DNA of 64,000 nucleotides, taken from contig JABELC010000009.1 in the NCBI GenBank assembly GCA_028455995.1, positions 248,001 through 312,000 of the forward strand. The letters run 5' to 3'. The notes beneath the pieces are model-generated. The model ran no database searches. It had not been told where the DNA came from and was given only the letters and a program-made list of their open reading frames with translations. Position 1 is the first letter of the stretch. Every line of letters begins with the position of its first letter. The stretch comes from Scleromitrula shiraiana. Taxonomy: Eukaryota; Ascomycota; Leotiomycetes; Helotiales; Sclerotiniaceae. Of this stretch, positions 46,104 through 56,794 are shown piece after piece. A program made the position numbers and the translations under genes.

Positions 46104-47820
46104 TTATTGGGATGGCGCAAGAGAATATAATCGTTTCCCATTGGAAACGAACAATTTGGGTTGACCGGGAGAGGCGTCACGACTCAAATTGGTTTTGAGC
46201 GAGTTATCGAGGGTCTCATTGCTTTTCTCGGCAAAGACAGTGCCCCAAGTCTTGAGAATTTTCATGATCTCTCTCTTTGACAAGGGACCGAATCGTTGGA
46301 GAACGCAGTATATATATTTCTCGTACTCACTGTCGCGACGGCCGGGGTAGCTAACGAAAGCTCGGTCAAACTCCAGGGCAACGGGATTGTTCAGAACCAT
46401 TACCATCCTTGGGTCCCTTCCACTGTCGGGGTGGTACACCACACGATCAGTTTGGCGAACCAAGGGATAATCCATCGGTTCGGCACATGGGACTTGAGGA
46501 ATCAGGTTAGCTTTTGCACATTTAAGTCAAGAGAAGTCATCAAGAAGAACTAGACATTAAAGGGGGTTGGATGTATAGAAATATTGGAAGCAAATGTAAG
46601 AAATTATTACAATTTATAACGCAGATTTGTACAGTGAAACAGTTTCAGCGCATAATACAATAACAATGGCTAACCAAAACTCAAGTATAACTTAACATTA
46701 CACATTAAAACAATCTCAATGTAATAAACAAATACTAGGATATATAACTTTTTCAAATAACGCGGCAAATCGAGCATTGGCGGCAAATTAATAGATTCAA
46801 GCACAGAGGAGCAATAATGACTTACCGATTTTTTGTGGGCGAGGTGCCCGTGCAGCCGGAGGGGAGGAAGCCGGGGAAGAAGAAGAAGTCGGGGGGGAAG
46901 AAGAAGAAGAAGAAGAAGAAGAAGAAGAAGCCGGGGAAGAAGCCGGAGAAGAAGAGGAAGCCGGGGAAGGAACCAAAGAAGGAGCATTAATGGGCGTCCA
47001 GCCCGAGGAGCCAATTCTTTGGTTGGCTGCTGGAACAACCATTGGAGCCTCTCGTGAGGCGACTAGTCAGAGTTAGTGTCTGAACTAAACTCAAACATCT
47101 ACATCAAATAACTTACGACAGGAGAGAACAGCGAGGCCAGAGCCACCGATATTGTTGGCGTCCTTCACTAAGACTAGTTAGCCTTATTGTCTGAGAGATG
47201 ATGGAGAGTTGGGATGAACTTACGACGGCAGAGGACTTGGGCAGCACTTAGTGCGGCGACTAGTAAGATTGTTGATTAGCTTTGAGCCAACGGTATGCAA
47301 TGCATTGTCTAGTCATGACACATCACATGACAGGGGGTGTATTCGTTTATGACCATGTTGACCATGTGATGTGACATCACAATATATAGACTTGAAATTG
47401 GATATTCTTAACATTCGAGTTTTGAATAAACAACAATATTGCCCAATTGTGTGAGGTAAATTGTAACATTGTGATATTGTAATTGTTCCATATTGGAACG
47501 GGGTTTACAATATCATGAATGTTCAATCATAACATGGTTCATGAACCATCACAATTTATAGACTTGAAATTGGATATTCTTAACATTCGAGTTTTGAATA
47601 AACAATAATATTGTCCAATTGCATGAAATAGATTGTAACATTGTGATATTGTAATTGTTCTATACTGGAACAGGATTTACAATATCATGAATGTTCAATC
47701 ATGAGATGGTTCATGAAACAATACACCTCTAGTGTTGTGATGGCAGAACCAACAACGGGAGAAGGCACTACCGGGGGTGGGAGCGGGTGGTAACTTACCG
47801 TCAGAAACGGAAGAAGACAT
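46104..47820 (-). CDS. Hypothetical five-exon protein with HARE-HTH-like winged-helix C-terminus
   Basis: Five exons, all with phase-1 junctions, join in frame: 47820-47799 (22 nt), 47259-47224 (36 nt), 47167-47117 (51 nt), 47062-46826 and 46492-46104, giving 244 residues. The N-terminus MSSSVSDVAALSAAQVLCRL is followed by an Ala/Gly segment. A Ser/Pro/Ala low-complexity linker follows (residues about 55-110, built on a TCT repeat). The C-terminal part has a winged-helix look: YIYCVLQRFGPLSKREIMKI, then NETLDNSLKTNLSRD, and KLFVSNGKRLYSL. This order (helix, GPLSKREI helix, SLKTNLSRD helix, F-V-G-LYSL wing) resembles HARE-HTH domains, which are suspected DNA-linked modules; the resemblance is my inference. 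The acceptor before exon 5 is AAG rather than the usual YAG, though a CTAAC branch point precedes it. I do not recognise orthologues. Confidence 0.6.
47321..47743. mobile_element. MITE-like inverted-repeat element in intron 1 of the HARE-like gene
   Basis: The left end (47321-47359, CATCACATGACAGGGGGTGT then ATTCGTTTATGACCATG) matches the reverse complement of the right end (about 47703-47743) over about 40 bases, with roughly three quarters identity by eye. Key shared words are CATCACA, GGTGTATT and TTTATGA/CATGAACCAT. The interior is two copies of a 172-bp unit. It has no coding capacity. A clear target-site duplication was not identified, so the MITE label is an inference. Confidence 0.5.
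47375..47718. repeat. Two-copy 172-bp tandem duplication
   Basis: Copy 1 is 47375-47546 and copy 2 is 47547-47718. They share long identical stretches such as TAGACTTGAAATTGGATATT and TTGTAACATTGTGATATTGT. It forms the core of the inverted-repeat element. Confidence 0.85.
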
Positions 47821-48212
47821 CTTGAAATGATATTTTTTCAAAAAATATAAAAATAAAACAGAAGTTGGTGGTGTTGGAATTTTGCTTGGATATTTGCTTT
47901 GTAAATGTTGTGGTAAAGAAGAAAGAAAGGGAATTTTGGGGGGGGATTGGGTTTCTTATGCTGGTAAGGTTGAGCTATTATCTTAGGGTGTTAACTAGAA
48001 CGATATCATTTTCTGAGTTCTTGTGAACAGTTTAAAGTTATCTTAGTAGTAGTTGGAATCAAGTGGGGGCGGCCATTGACTATTGAGCATGCATGTAATA
48101 AATCTGTAGTAACTAACTTGTGTTTAGAGACTAAGTTTACATGACTCTCTAGTTAGTTGTTGAACATTGAATTGTTGTTGATTGATCAACTTCACTTACA
48201 GATTGAGCTGGT

Positions 48213-48401
48213 ATGGCCGCTGAAGATGATAACGATGAGGTACAACATCCCCAAAACTTCAACGAGCTCGAACGGACACGTAGAGAGCTATTACGAGCAA
48301 ATTTGATTTGCGTACTCACCTCAAATCTGGCATCTGGTGGTGCCGATACTGCTAGGATAGAAACTGTGTCCTACGTCAGTAATCATATTTGGACGAGCTA
48401 A
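48213..48401 (+). CDS. Short protein-like open frame, possibly one exon of an unknown gene
   Basis: The 62 codons start MAAEDDNDEVQHPQNFNELE and continue RTRRELLRANLICVLT. The acidic start followed by an amphipathic Glu/Arg/Leu segment looks coding. A splice-acceptor-like TTACAG lies just upstream at 48195-48200. It is divergent from the HARE-like gene and abuts the F-box-like fragment on the other strand. It may be a fragment of a broken gene. No family was recognised. Confidence 0.25.
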   Translation: MAAEDDNDEVQHPQNFNELERTRRELLRANLICVLTSNLASGGADTARIETVSYVSNHIWTS

Positions 48402-48740
48402 CAGAAGCAAGCGTCAACATGGGCCAAGAAGCTAGGTTGTTGACTAGTTAGATGATTTTCAAAGAGAAATGTGATCTCCCTTCGAAAGGCCAGAGTGTTG
48501 ATCTTGAGGGAGGGATGGCATTGGCATAGTGGAAGATCTCTACTTGAATTTCTATTGGCAATAGCCGCATATGTATTCAAAAGTAAACCGGCATAGTGGA
48601 AGATCTCTACTTGGATTTCTATTGGTAATAGCCGCATATGTATTCAAAAGTAAACCGGCATAGTGGAAGATCTCTACTTGGATTTCTATTGGTAATAGCC
48701 GCATATGTTCTCAAAAGTAAACGTATTGTAGCAAGATGTT
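48400..48740 (-). pseudogene. F-box-like gene fragment disrupted by tandem triplication
   Basis: On the minus strand each repeat unit reads RLLPIEIQVEIFHYA, the shape of the first helix of an F-box (LPxEIxxEIF). Because the unit is 67 bp, each copy shifts frame, so no single frame crosses the region. After the last copy the reading continues as LPLCQCHPSLKINTLAFRRE. It looks like a relic of an F-box gene; F-box domains are substrate receptors of SCF ligases (established). Confidence 0.4.
48523..48723. repeat. Three tandem copies of a 67-bp unit
   Basis: Copies begin at 48523, 48590 and 48657, each starting GGCATAGTGGAAGATCTCTA. They differ at only a few positions, so the duplication is recent or homogenised. 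Confidence 0.92.
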
Positions 48741-51700
48741 GTTTTAGTGTTGAATCAATCACAAAAGCCATTGCATTTTGGAACTTAAGATATTCACAAG
48801 TAAGAGTTGTATTACGATGATATTGAATCTTGAGGGCTGCCTCTCGAGGCCCTTCTCTGCTCTATTCTAGATATATGTTGCGTGAGTATCAGACAATATA
48901 CTAAAGACAGCGAGATAACTCTCTCCATCTTTCATAGAATACTTTCTGACCCCGCATTGTCGGTTGTGCAAGAATACTAGTGATTCAATAATTCTGGGCT
49001 CGGATAGCGTTGCCGGTGTTCTAAATAAGCCTGCGAAAATTTAATACCTGGCTCCGCTAATGATTACTTGGTCCTAGTCCCATCGAGCGTTGCCAATTGC
49101 TTTGCAACTGTAGTTGTGAGGTATTTATTTTCTTGCATCTAATATGTGTATATGATCAACTTGATTTGGGCAACAAGCACTCAAATTGATATTGAAAAGT
49201 AAACAAAATCAACGAGGCTCTAAATAAACAAAACCCAATGTCGTCAAGCCAACTTACATTAAGTGAACCATTTTTAATAAAGCTTTGTTTGACCCCCTAA
49301 AATCAACCAATCAACGCCGTTGCATAAACTAATCAACATTGAAACTCCATCAGGAATCGAGAAAATAAAAGAACCATTGCTTTTTACCTAGTTAGGTATG
49401 GTCATAGTTATTATAATCATCTGGAGAGCATTAAATCATTGATTTATACGTATAATTCTTGTGGAGTGAATTGTTGATTTCTATTTGAACCAGAAAACCA
49501 ATTTTGGATCGACGATCTGTTCGATAGTGTAAAGAAAATTTTCACTGTCCTTCTAATTGACTAATGCAGTCCTATACTCAGTTTTCGAACAAGGATCTAC
49601 AGGAAAACTTAGACAAGTGAGAACTTATTGGGCAGCGACAAGCATTAATGAGAAAACTTAGAAGTGGTGAGGTAAGCATAAGGGTGAAACTTCTTGGTAG
49701 GCAAGGGGGGCATGAGTAGGATGGTGATAGCAATCGTATCGGAGCAATGGAGATGGAGATGATAGTATTGCTTGTAACTTCAGGAGATGAAAGGTCTGCT
49801 TGAATTCTAAACATGTAAAATTGTAAGTATGAGATGTGTAAGTAGGAACGATGCCACCTACGATGATAGCAGACTGAGGAAGGAACTAACCGGCAGTTAA
49901 TATCGATGTATCAACCGATATATTGAAGCAGGAATACAAAATATATTGAAGAGAGAAATTTAGAAGTCGAGTAGCTGATATTTGTAACTCCCTGAGTGTA
50001 AAGTATAGACGTCAATATATACCAATTGAATATAATGTTCGCGCTGGCAAGATAGATTCTATGGGATAATCACCAAATCACGATGACTTGTCAATTAAAA
50101 TAATACAAAAGACATCTAATACGATTATTTGGAGGATGGGGATGCACTCCTGGGCACCTCATCTTTACTCTGGATCAGTGGTGGGTTTTGTACCCCACCT
50201 AATTTGCCCATACATATTTCTCAATGATCCATTTGTATTGAAACAATTCATAATAAGAGATCATATTGCTCCTGTATAATAAGAATATTCAAAATATGAT
50301 TTAGATGCAAACGTCTAATTGGCTTTGTATTCGAAGGGTATCTAAAATGTAAGAAACAACCTTAAAATTGTAAATAAGAGCCCAGAAAATGAAGATATAC
50401 TTTTCAACATGAATAGGAATAGAACAGGAAGGTATCAAGTGCGTCATAATGTTCCTTCCCAGCATACAAAAATAATTTGCTTGGCTTGCGGAAGGCACAT
50501 TCTACTTTGCGGTACAGGGTGATGATTACCTAGATAAGCCTATCAATGTGATCAATTAATTGTTGACTACTGAATCTTTTCCAATTCTCTGATAATATGA
50601 TACAAGGTTGGGTGCAAGACGAAGAGGGTAGAGAATCGTGTTTCAATTAATGTAATGATAGTTAAATTCTAATTGAAGGTTCGACAGCAAAAATGCATCA
50701 GTAAGAGAATGATAACAGTACAGTCAATCATGTGCATATTACATTTTAATTTTATGGTATTTTATCCTCATCTTCAACATTGATGGTATCAACATATTTC
50801 GAAAACGGAGGTGATACCGGCAGTGGTTCATTGCCCCTTTAAGTGCACAAGACGCTAGGGTTGAAGACTAAAAATGCATACCGCATCCAACCACTGTACT
50901 GTTTACAAATCTCTTCCCGAGAACCATAAAATCAAGCAATATCAATACCATCTACCTTGCCATTGAAATATGTTGATTTCAACAACTAGTTCGAGGATCA
51001 ACATCAACATCCAGATCAACAGTACATACTCGAGATTCCAATTTGTGGAAACCACGACCCATTCAAAACAACCTGGCTGCACCTGCCACCACTCTGGAAT
51101 TTTTCCATTGATACTGACAGATTGCACATACCTAGGTAGTCGGCACTCTACTAAAGTCTGCGAACTTAACTCGACTCGTAGTGGACCTACCTAGGTTGAC
51201 CAGACACAAATTTGAACGTGTATTTCGATCGATGTGAATATCTAAACTTTTATTGCACACAAGAGAATACACGAATTGGATGTTTGGCCAGATTACTTAT
51301 TCATATATATCTATTCCAGGAAAGAAAAATCTAATTTTCAATGCCCAGAGTTATCTACAGTAGGTAGGTATCTCTTCTTAAGCCACTGATGAGAATACAG
51401 ACGACCTTGAGACAAATACATTAACAGCTTAGATATCGAGCATCCTCTTCTACCCGATTAATACTATAGATTCTTATTCAACATGCCAAAGTCTAATGAG
51501 AATTCAAGTCTCAAGGTACGGATTACTATATCAGCCCATTCCATCCTCTTTTACCAAGGAAAGACTTCCCCTCAAAACAAAACAGAGAACCAAGACCGTA
51601 ATAAGTCCGATTGATAGCAAATCGGGCTCTAATCGGAAAGATCATATTATTGATTAAGTCCTTTCCCAAGGAGAAGCCCTCTTTTTTTATTTCATTTTGT

Positions 51701-52006
51701 CGTACACATACACACACACGCACATCTCGTTATTTTCTGAATGGATGTATGTGCGATAGAACTTTTCCGGTTGGTACTTGTATCACTGATATTTACACGG
51801 CAGAAAATAAATAAAAAGAACAGAGCAGGATAAGAGCCAGAAATATAGATAGGTAGCTGGTAAGTGCGACTAGGCTTCTATTCATTCATTCCAGTTGGCT
51901 GGTATTCTTACTGATCAACATCGCCAACCAGCAGACCCGAACAGAATGGATGAATCTCTAATCATTACTTCATTCCTTGTTCGAGATAATTGCGGATCCG
52001 AATTTG

Positions 52007-52340
52007 AACGTCGACGTGTACTTATCATATCGATCGCGCACGACAGCCTAAACGACTCCTTCACATTACGCTCGTTTCAGGATGATGACATTTACATATT
52101 CGAACGTCGACATGTACTTGCTATATCGATCGCGCGCGAATGAATGAGCCATTACACCATACTTTATCTCATCTTCCAAATGGTTCCAGTATCAAGTTTA
52201 AGCGTCGATTATACTTATTACACCGATCCATCGCGCACGAATGCATGAACAACTGTTTCGTAACTTGTGGCTCATGTTTTTTCGGTTTACCGCAGGGACG
52301 GGTTCAAACGTCGACATACACTTATTGCATTGGTTCTCAT
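52007..52340. repeat. Degenerate tandem repeat, four copies about 92-106 bp apart
   Basis: Related segments begin near 52010, 52102, 52202 and 52308: GAACGTCGACGTGTACTTAT, GAACGTCGACATGTACTTGC, AAGCGTCGATTATACTTATT and AAACGTCGACATACACTTAT. The first three are followed by a GATCGCGCACGA-like block. The copies are strongly diverged. Confidence 0.65.
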
Positions 52341-52989
52341 CCCCAAACATCGACAATCTACGTCTTCCCGTTCCCTATTGTTTTTAAACTGCTGGTACAA
52401 CCTCAAAGATCTTCATTGGTATTGACCGAACAATTATATAAATGGGTTGATCGTACGGTATGGCATATAAGGTAGATGGCTCTGATTTACTTGGGAGAGA
52501 TTATACTACTGGCATTCCGTCAGAGCTTTACAACATGTTTGATTCTTTGATATACATGGTGGCAATTGCATTTTGAGATCACTGTTTTGATGGGCTTGAC
52601 TTTTCATTTGAGGCTTCTCGGCTGTGGGCTGCTGTAATTAAGATTGAGATTTGAGGTGGTTGAAAATTGAGAGGAGGAGATGGGAGAGGTAGAGAGGTAG
52701 AGAGGTAGAGAGGTAGGTATAGAGCTCCATCCTTATTCCCAACCCAATTCCACACCCTCAATCTCCTTTTCAATCCAACAAGTATCCCCCATGCATCCAC
52801 AGAACCCAGAGCATAAACTCTGCACCAGAACTCGGAACCCGTCACTCACCCAGAGATTCATTCTCTATCTGAATATTCATATTTTTGTCTATTGTAACAT
52901 GAATATAGATAAGCAATGAATCTTTAGGTTTGAGGCTTGATGGGGAGCTGGCATAGGTAGGTTATGGGATTTGCGGTATGGGGTTTGGA

Positions 52990-53085
52990 GAGAGGAGGAG
53001 AGAGGAGGAGAGAGGAGGAGAGAGGAGGAGAGAGGAGGAGAGAGGAGGAGAGAAGAGGAGAGAGGAGGAGAGAAGAGGAGAAAAA
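52990..53085. repeat. (GAGAGGAGGA)n decamer purine array
   Basis: About nine to ten 10-bp units of pure purine sequence on the plus strand, with two G-to-A variant units near the right end. Confidence 0.85.
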
Positions 53086-53536
53086 TATAACCTGCGGTTA
53101 GTAAATGCAATCCCCAATTAGGAATAGATTCGTCCATCAATTAATTATAGGCATGGGCACATATATGTCAATAATAGGATTATATATGCACGAATGAGAT
53201 TGTACCGTGTGCAGGGTATTATGGCAAGAGGAATATGGTAAGAGGAAGATGGCAAGAGGAATTACGAATGAAAATACGTGTAAAAATGATATTACGAGAA
53301 CGAGCAAATAAATGAACGAACGAATATTGGAATATACAGCTAAATAGAAATATGCGTAAATGATTGAATAAATATATGAATAAATAGATAAATAGATAGA
53401 TAAACCAAAAAAGCAAATAATCAAAAACAATATATGAGCACTTGCTCAACCTAAATCAGGGGGATAAAATTACAGGGATGGATAAACGAGTCAGTACTAT
53501 CCAGAAGGATATACAGAAACGAATTATGTAGATCAA

Positions 53537-53581
53537 TTGTGGGATAAAACTATAGTTGTATTCTATAGTGTTATCCCACAA
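53537..53581. other. Strong 45-bp inverted repeat
   Basis: TTGTGGGATAA (53537-53547) pairs perfectly with TTATCCCACAA (53571-53581). The inner arms ACTATAG and CTATAGT extend the stem with one mismatch around a seven-base loop. It lies about 200 bases beyond the 3' end of the glutathione synthetase gene. It could be a 3'-end structure or a small palindromic relic. Confidence 0.55.
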
Positions 53582-53786
53582 TGAGGTTAGGGCAGAAGAT
53601 TTTGAATATAGCTATCTATCTATCTAATTGGATTCATCCTAACGGGTGAGTCGATCCATCTAACTAGTGAGAAAAAATTTACGTAAAATACCTTCAGCCT
53701 TCTGGCCACACAAATAGTAGCCTTGTCTTCCAATCCATCCCACTATCAAATGACGGTATTTCTCAATTCCCATAACATCCTTACCA

Positions 53787-55525
53787 TCAGAAAAGCGCAC
53801 AACTATCCATAGCACCGAAACCGGCGGCTACTCCACCCTCTTCACTCTTATCACCTTTTGTTCTCAAGAGATACCCCGCTTCCTTATTATCTAGAATTTC
53901 TCCCGATACTTGGTTCCAGAGACATGTACCGTAGATACCCAGTTCACAAATAACGCCACCTTTTTCAATGACGCCATTTCGTAATATCATGTTATGGACG
54001 GGGGGCGGAGTTATAATTTCCATCAGGATGTACGATTTCCAATGAGATGTAGGTAGTGATTGCAGGAATGGTGGGATGGCAGATCGATAGATATTATTTC
54101 CTCCTCCTTCTCTTTGGGGCTTAAGAACATATCCTTTGCAGCGTTCGGGATCGATGGCAATTTTTCGTGCTTCGAGTCCGGCGGGTGATTCGTCGAGTGG
54201 GAAAATGTTAGTAAATGTACCTTCTAATTTTTCGAGATCCGCATCGCTGGTTTTGAGGAATCGACTTAATGGTGAGGGGGTTGAAGAGGTTCTTGGTGTC
54301 GCGAGTACTTGTTGGACTTTTTTTGCTCCAGCCAATTGAGTGAGGATTGTTGGACATTTGATAGCATTTGATCTTTCGATTTGGAGTCGACCTTTCCAGG
54401 CATTTTCGTCGGGGTAATCTTGAGGTCCATAACCCGCACGTAGATATACAACTGCGACTTCGAATTTTTTGGACGGATTATTGGGTGGTGAATATATAAG
54501 CTGTCTCTTGGTAGTATCGGCTATGGTGGTTCGAGAGAGAATCTCAGAAAATGGTAGTCGAAATACTGGCACTCCATGTTCTTGTAAATCATATTCAAGA
54601 TGCCTTTGATCGAAGATATTTCTTTCGGGGGTTTGAACTAAGAAAATTGTGCAGCAATCATAAAGTGTTTGTGTGTGAAAGTTCTTGTAGCTATTGAAAG
54701 CTTTGCGAATCCCAAGCCCTAAGGATTTAGTGCTGGTATTATCGGGAAGAGTCGAGCGACTTGAAGAATTAGTGGTCGCATGATTACCGGCTGAGAAATT
54801 ATTCAATGACGACAGATATCTACATAATTTGAAGGTTAGTTATTAATTTTTGAAATGTAATTCACATAGAGTAGGTACGTACTTATGTAATCCGGAGGTT
54901 TGGGAAGATAATCCACCAAATGATGAAGCGATGGTGTTAAATTCCACTTGTTTGATGGTGGGTAATTTATCTGATTGATCTTGATGGACCATATAATCCG
55001 ATCTAAAAAGGCCAAGGGAAAGATCCTTTATTTTCATGATTAGTACATGAATCATTCCAAATCGTATTTGTGGTAACATACTTGAACATAACCTTCCTCC
55101 TTAACCTTCATATGAACTCGCCATAGTTCAGCAATAAATTCATCGACCTCAATGATCCTAATGATTGGTTAGTAACATGCCTTCATAATGGATTATAGAG
55201 CCAAAGACTGTTCTAGTATTTGTATGGTAACTTACTCTTGAACGATATCCTTGAGGAAATCTTCATCTTGTGAGATTGATGCATATAATAAGTTATAGGC
55301 TTCTTGGACTGATTTGGCCTGATCAAAACATATTTTTGGAAATGGACTTGGGAACAATGTCACTGGTGCAGTTGTTGCCAGGACCCCATGAGGATCTGTA
55401 TCATTGGACACAAATGCCGGTGGAGGCCTCACAGCTAATCCATGAGCAATTGACCAGTCTTTGATGGTCGAGAGAAGTTCTTTGGATTCTTCTGCTGAAA
55501 GATTGGGTGGGTATAAATCAGCCAT
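53787..55525 (-). CDS. GSH2: Glutathione synthetase (eukaryotic type)
   Basis: Four exons (55525-55236, 55157-55082, 55025-54883 and 54819-53787) join in phase to 513 residues, normal for the family. Diagnostic segments in order: DLSLGLFRSDYMVHQ, KQVEFNTIASSFGGLSS, LVQTPERNIFDQRHLEYDLQ, VVYLRAGYGPQDYP, the glycine-rich nucleotide loop KPQREGGGNNIY near residue 406, SYILMEIITPP, and ELGIYGTCLW near the end. The enzyme joins gamma-glutamylcysteine and glycine using ATP, the last step of glutathione synthesis, in the cytosol (established). An insert rich in Ser, Asn and Thr (about residues 170-205) is probably a surface loop. The introns are 78, 56 and 63 nt; the second uses an AAG acceptor. The ATG at 55525 is in a purine context and starts the conserved N-terminus. 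Confidence 0.95.
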
Positions 55526-56794
55526 GATAGGAGCAGTATGGGTGTTTTTTTTTTTTTGTTTTTTTTTTTTTTTCAGATGGACCAGGGGAATCGGAATAGG
55601 ATCGGATGATGAATCAGGATTAATTCATGATATTCACTTATCAGTGTCAGTAAAATAGAAATCTCGATGGTATGAACTGATGAGTATAATATATGAGTAG
55701 ATAGATGGTCGTCGTTTGTCAGCTCTCCCCACCATCACGACATTCTCTATCGGTCTGGATTACGCCAAATGATTACCCCACATTTGTCATCACGCATTGA
55801 TTGTGTTTTCATTACTTAGTAGTTCTACATCAATTAATGACCGACCAGCATCGTTTGACTGGTATTACCATCCATGGAGAGAGCTTGAGGGGGGGGGAGC
55901 TCTAGAAAGTTATGAACATTTATTATTACTCTTAAGAAGTCTTTCACGATAACGATAAAGAAAAGGAGACGTATGAAAAACAATTGGAAAAGTCAAGCCA
56001 CACTTTAATTTTTGGGTTATGCGCCACAAATTGTCCATGGCAGGCACGTCTTTTTCGTGATTGTCAATGTATTCGATAGAACGATAGAACTAAGAATAAT
56101 GTCGCGTCGACAAGGCTGAGAGATTTCGTCTCGCCTTATTACCTTGCAGCAAATTACAATACTACCTTTCTCAACTTCATTCTTTTTCTTAACCACTTCT
56201 CCTCCTCAACCGCAAACCCACTCTGGATCTCCCCAACGACGACTTGCAGCGAGATATTTCAAGACATTCCAAGACATAATTTCATAGAAATGATACCCCT
56301 CTTCTCTTCATGATTTCTTTCTTATTCTACTCCGAGTTACTTTTATTTGCGATTCGGCGCCTTCTTATTAAATACTTAGATACAGCATAGTTATTTTGTT
56401 GCTCTCGAGAACCTATTAGCTTCAATTCACTTTCGAAAAGGTAAATAAAACACGCCATCTCAGCTGAGGATCAAGAACCTCAATACCCGTTCTTCTCTTT
56501 ACGTCCCTATTCAATGTGAGCTTCCTTGAATCTTTCTACCATTCTCTCCTCCACTACACATCCATTTTACTCATCTCAAAAACTCTGGTTAATAAAACCT
56601 TCCTTTGGGATCTCATTCTACATCTTTAACTTACAGCCCACAACCAAACAAACTTATTATTCGCAGACCTTTATTTCATGTCAACAGCTGACCTTTATGT
56701 TATAGCTATTACTCGCTGGTTATCGAATTTACCTATTTCGTCGAAAAGCAGCATCTCATGCGCAAAGAACAATACTGAGCAGAATCTTGCTAGG
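55526..56794. other. Divergent promoter region between glutathione synthetase and the SNF2 gene
   Basis: T tracts at 55544-55574 lie just upstream of the synthetase start. A probable leader intron of the SNF2 gene runs 56516-56636 (GTGAGC donor, TTACAG acceptor). The 39 codons from an upstream ATG at 56678 are open into the SNF2 frame but look like leader. Nothing else was seen. Confidence 0.45.

Larger units (their letters stand above)
47821..53786. other. Long stretch without a confident gene
   Basis: It holds the promoter of the HARE-like gene, a doubtful 62-codon frame at 48213, an F-box-like fragment with a 67-bp triplication (48400-48723), plain AT-rich DNA (48.9-51.9 kb), a degenerate ~100-bp repeat (52007-52340), AGAGGTAG and GAGAGGAGGA arrays (52680-52715, about 52990-53085) and a strong hairpin at 53537-53581. 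No other protein-like frames were recognised. Confidence 0.5.

Noticed and set aside
46833..47057. Plus-strand Arg-rich 74-codon frame
   Set aside because: Antisense of the Ser-rich TCT repeat exon of the HARE-like gene.
53137..53449. Two hydrophobic minus-strand frames of 76-97 codons
   Set aside because: AT-rich repetitive GAAT/AAAT DNA; both frames are Phe/Ile/Tyr-only in character and overlap each other.
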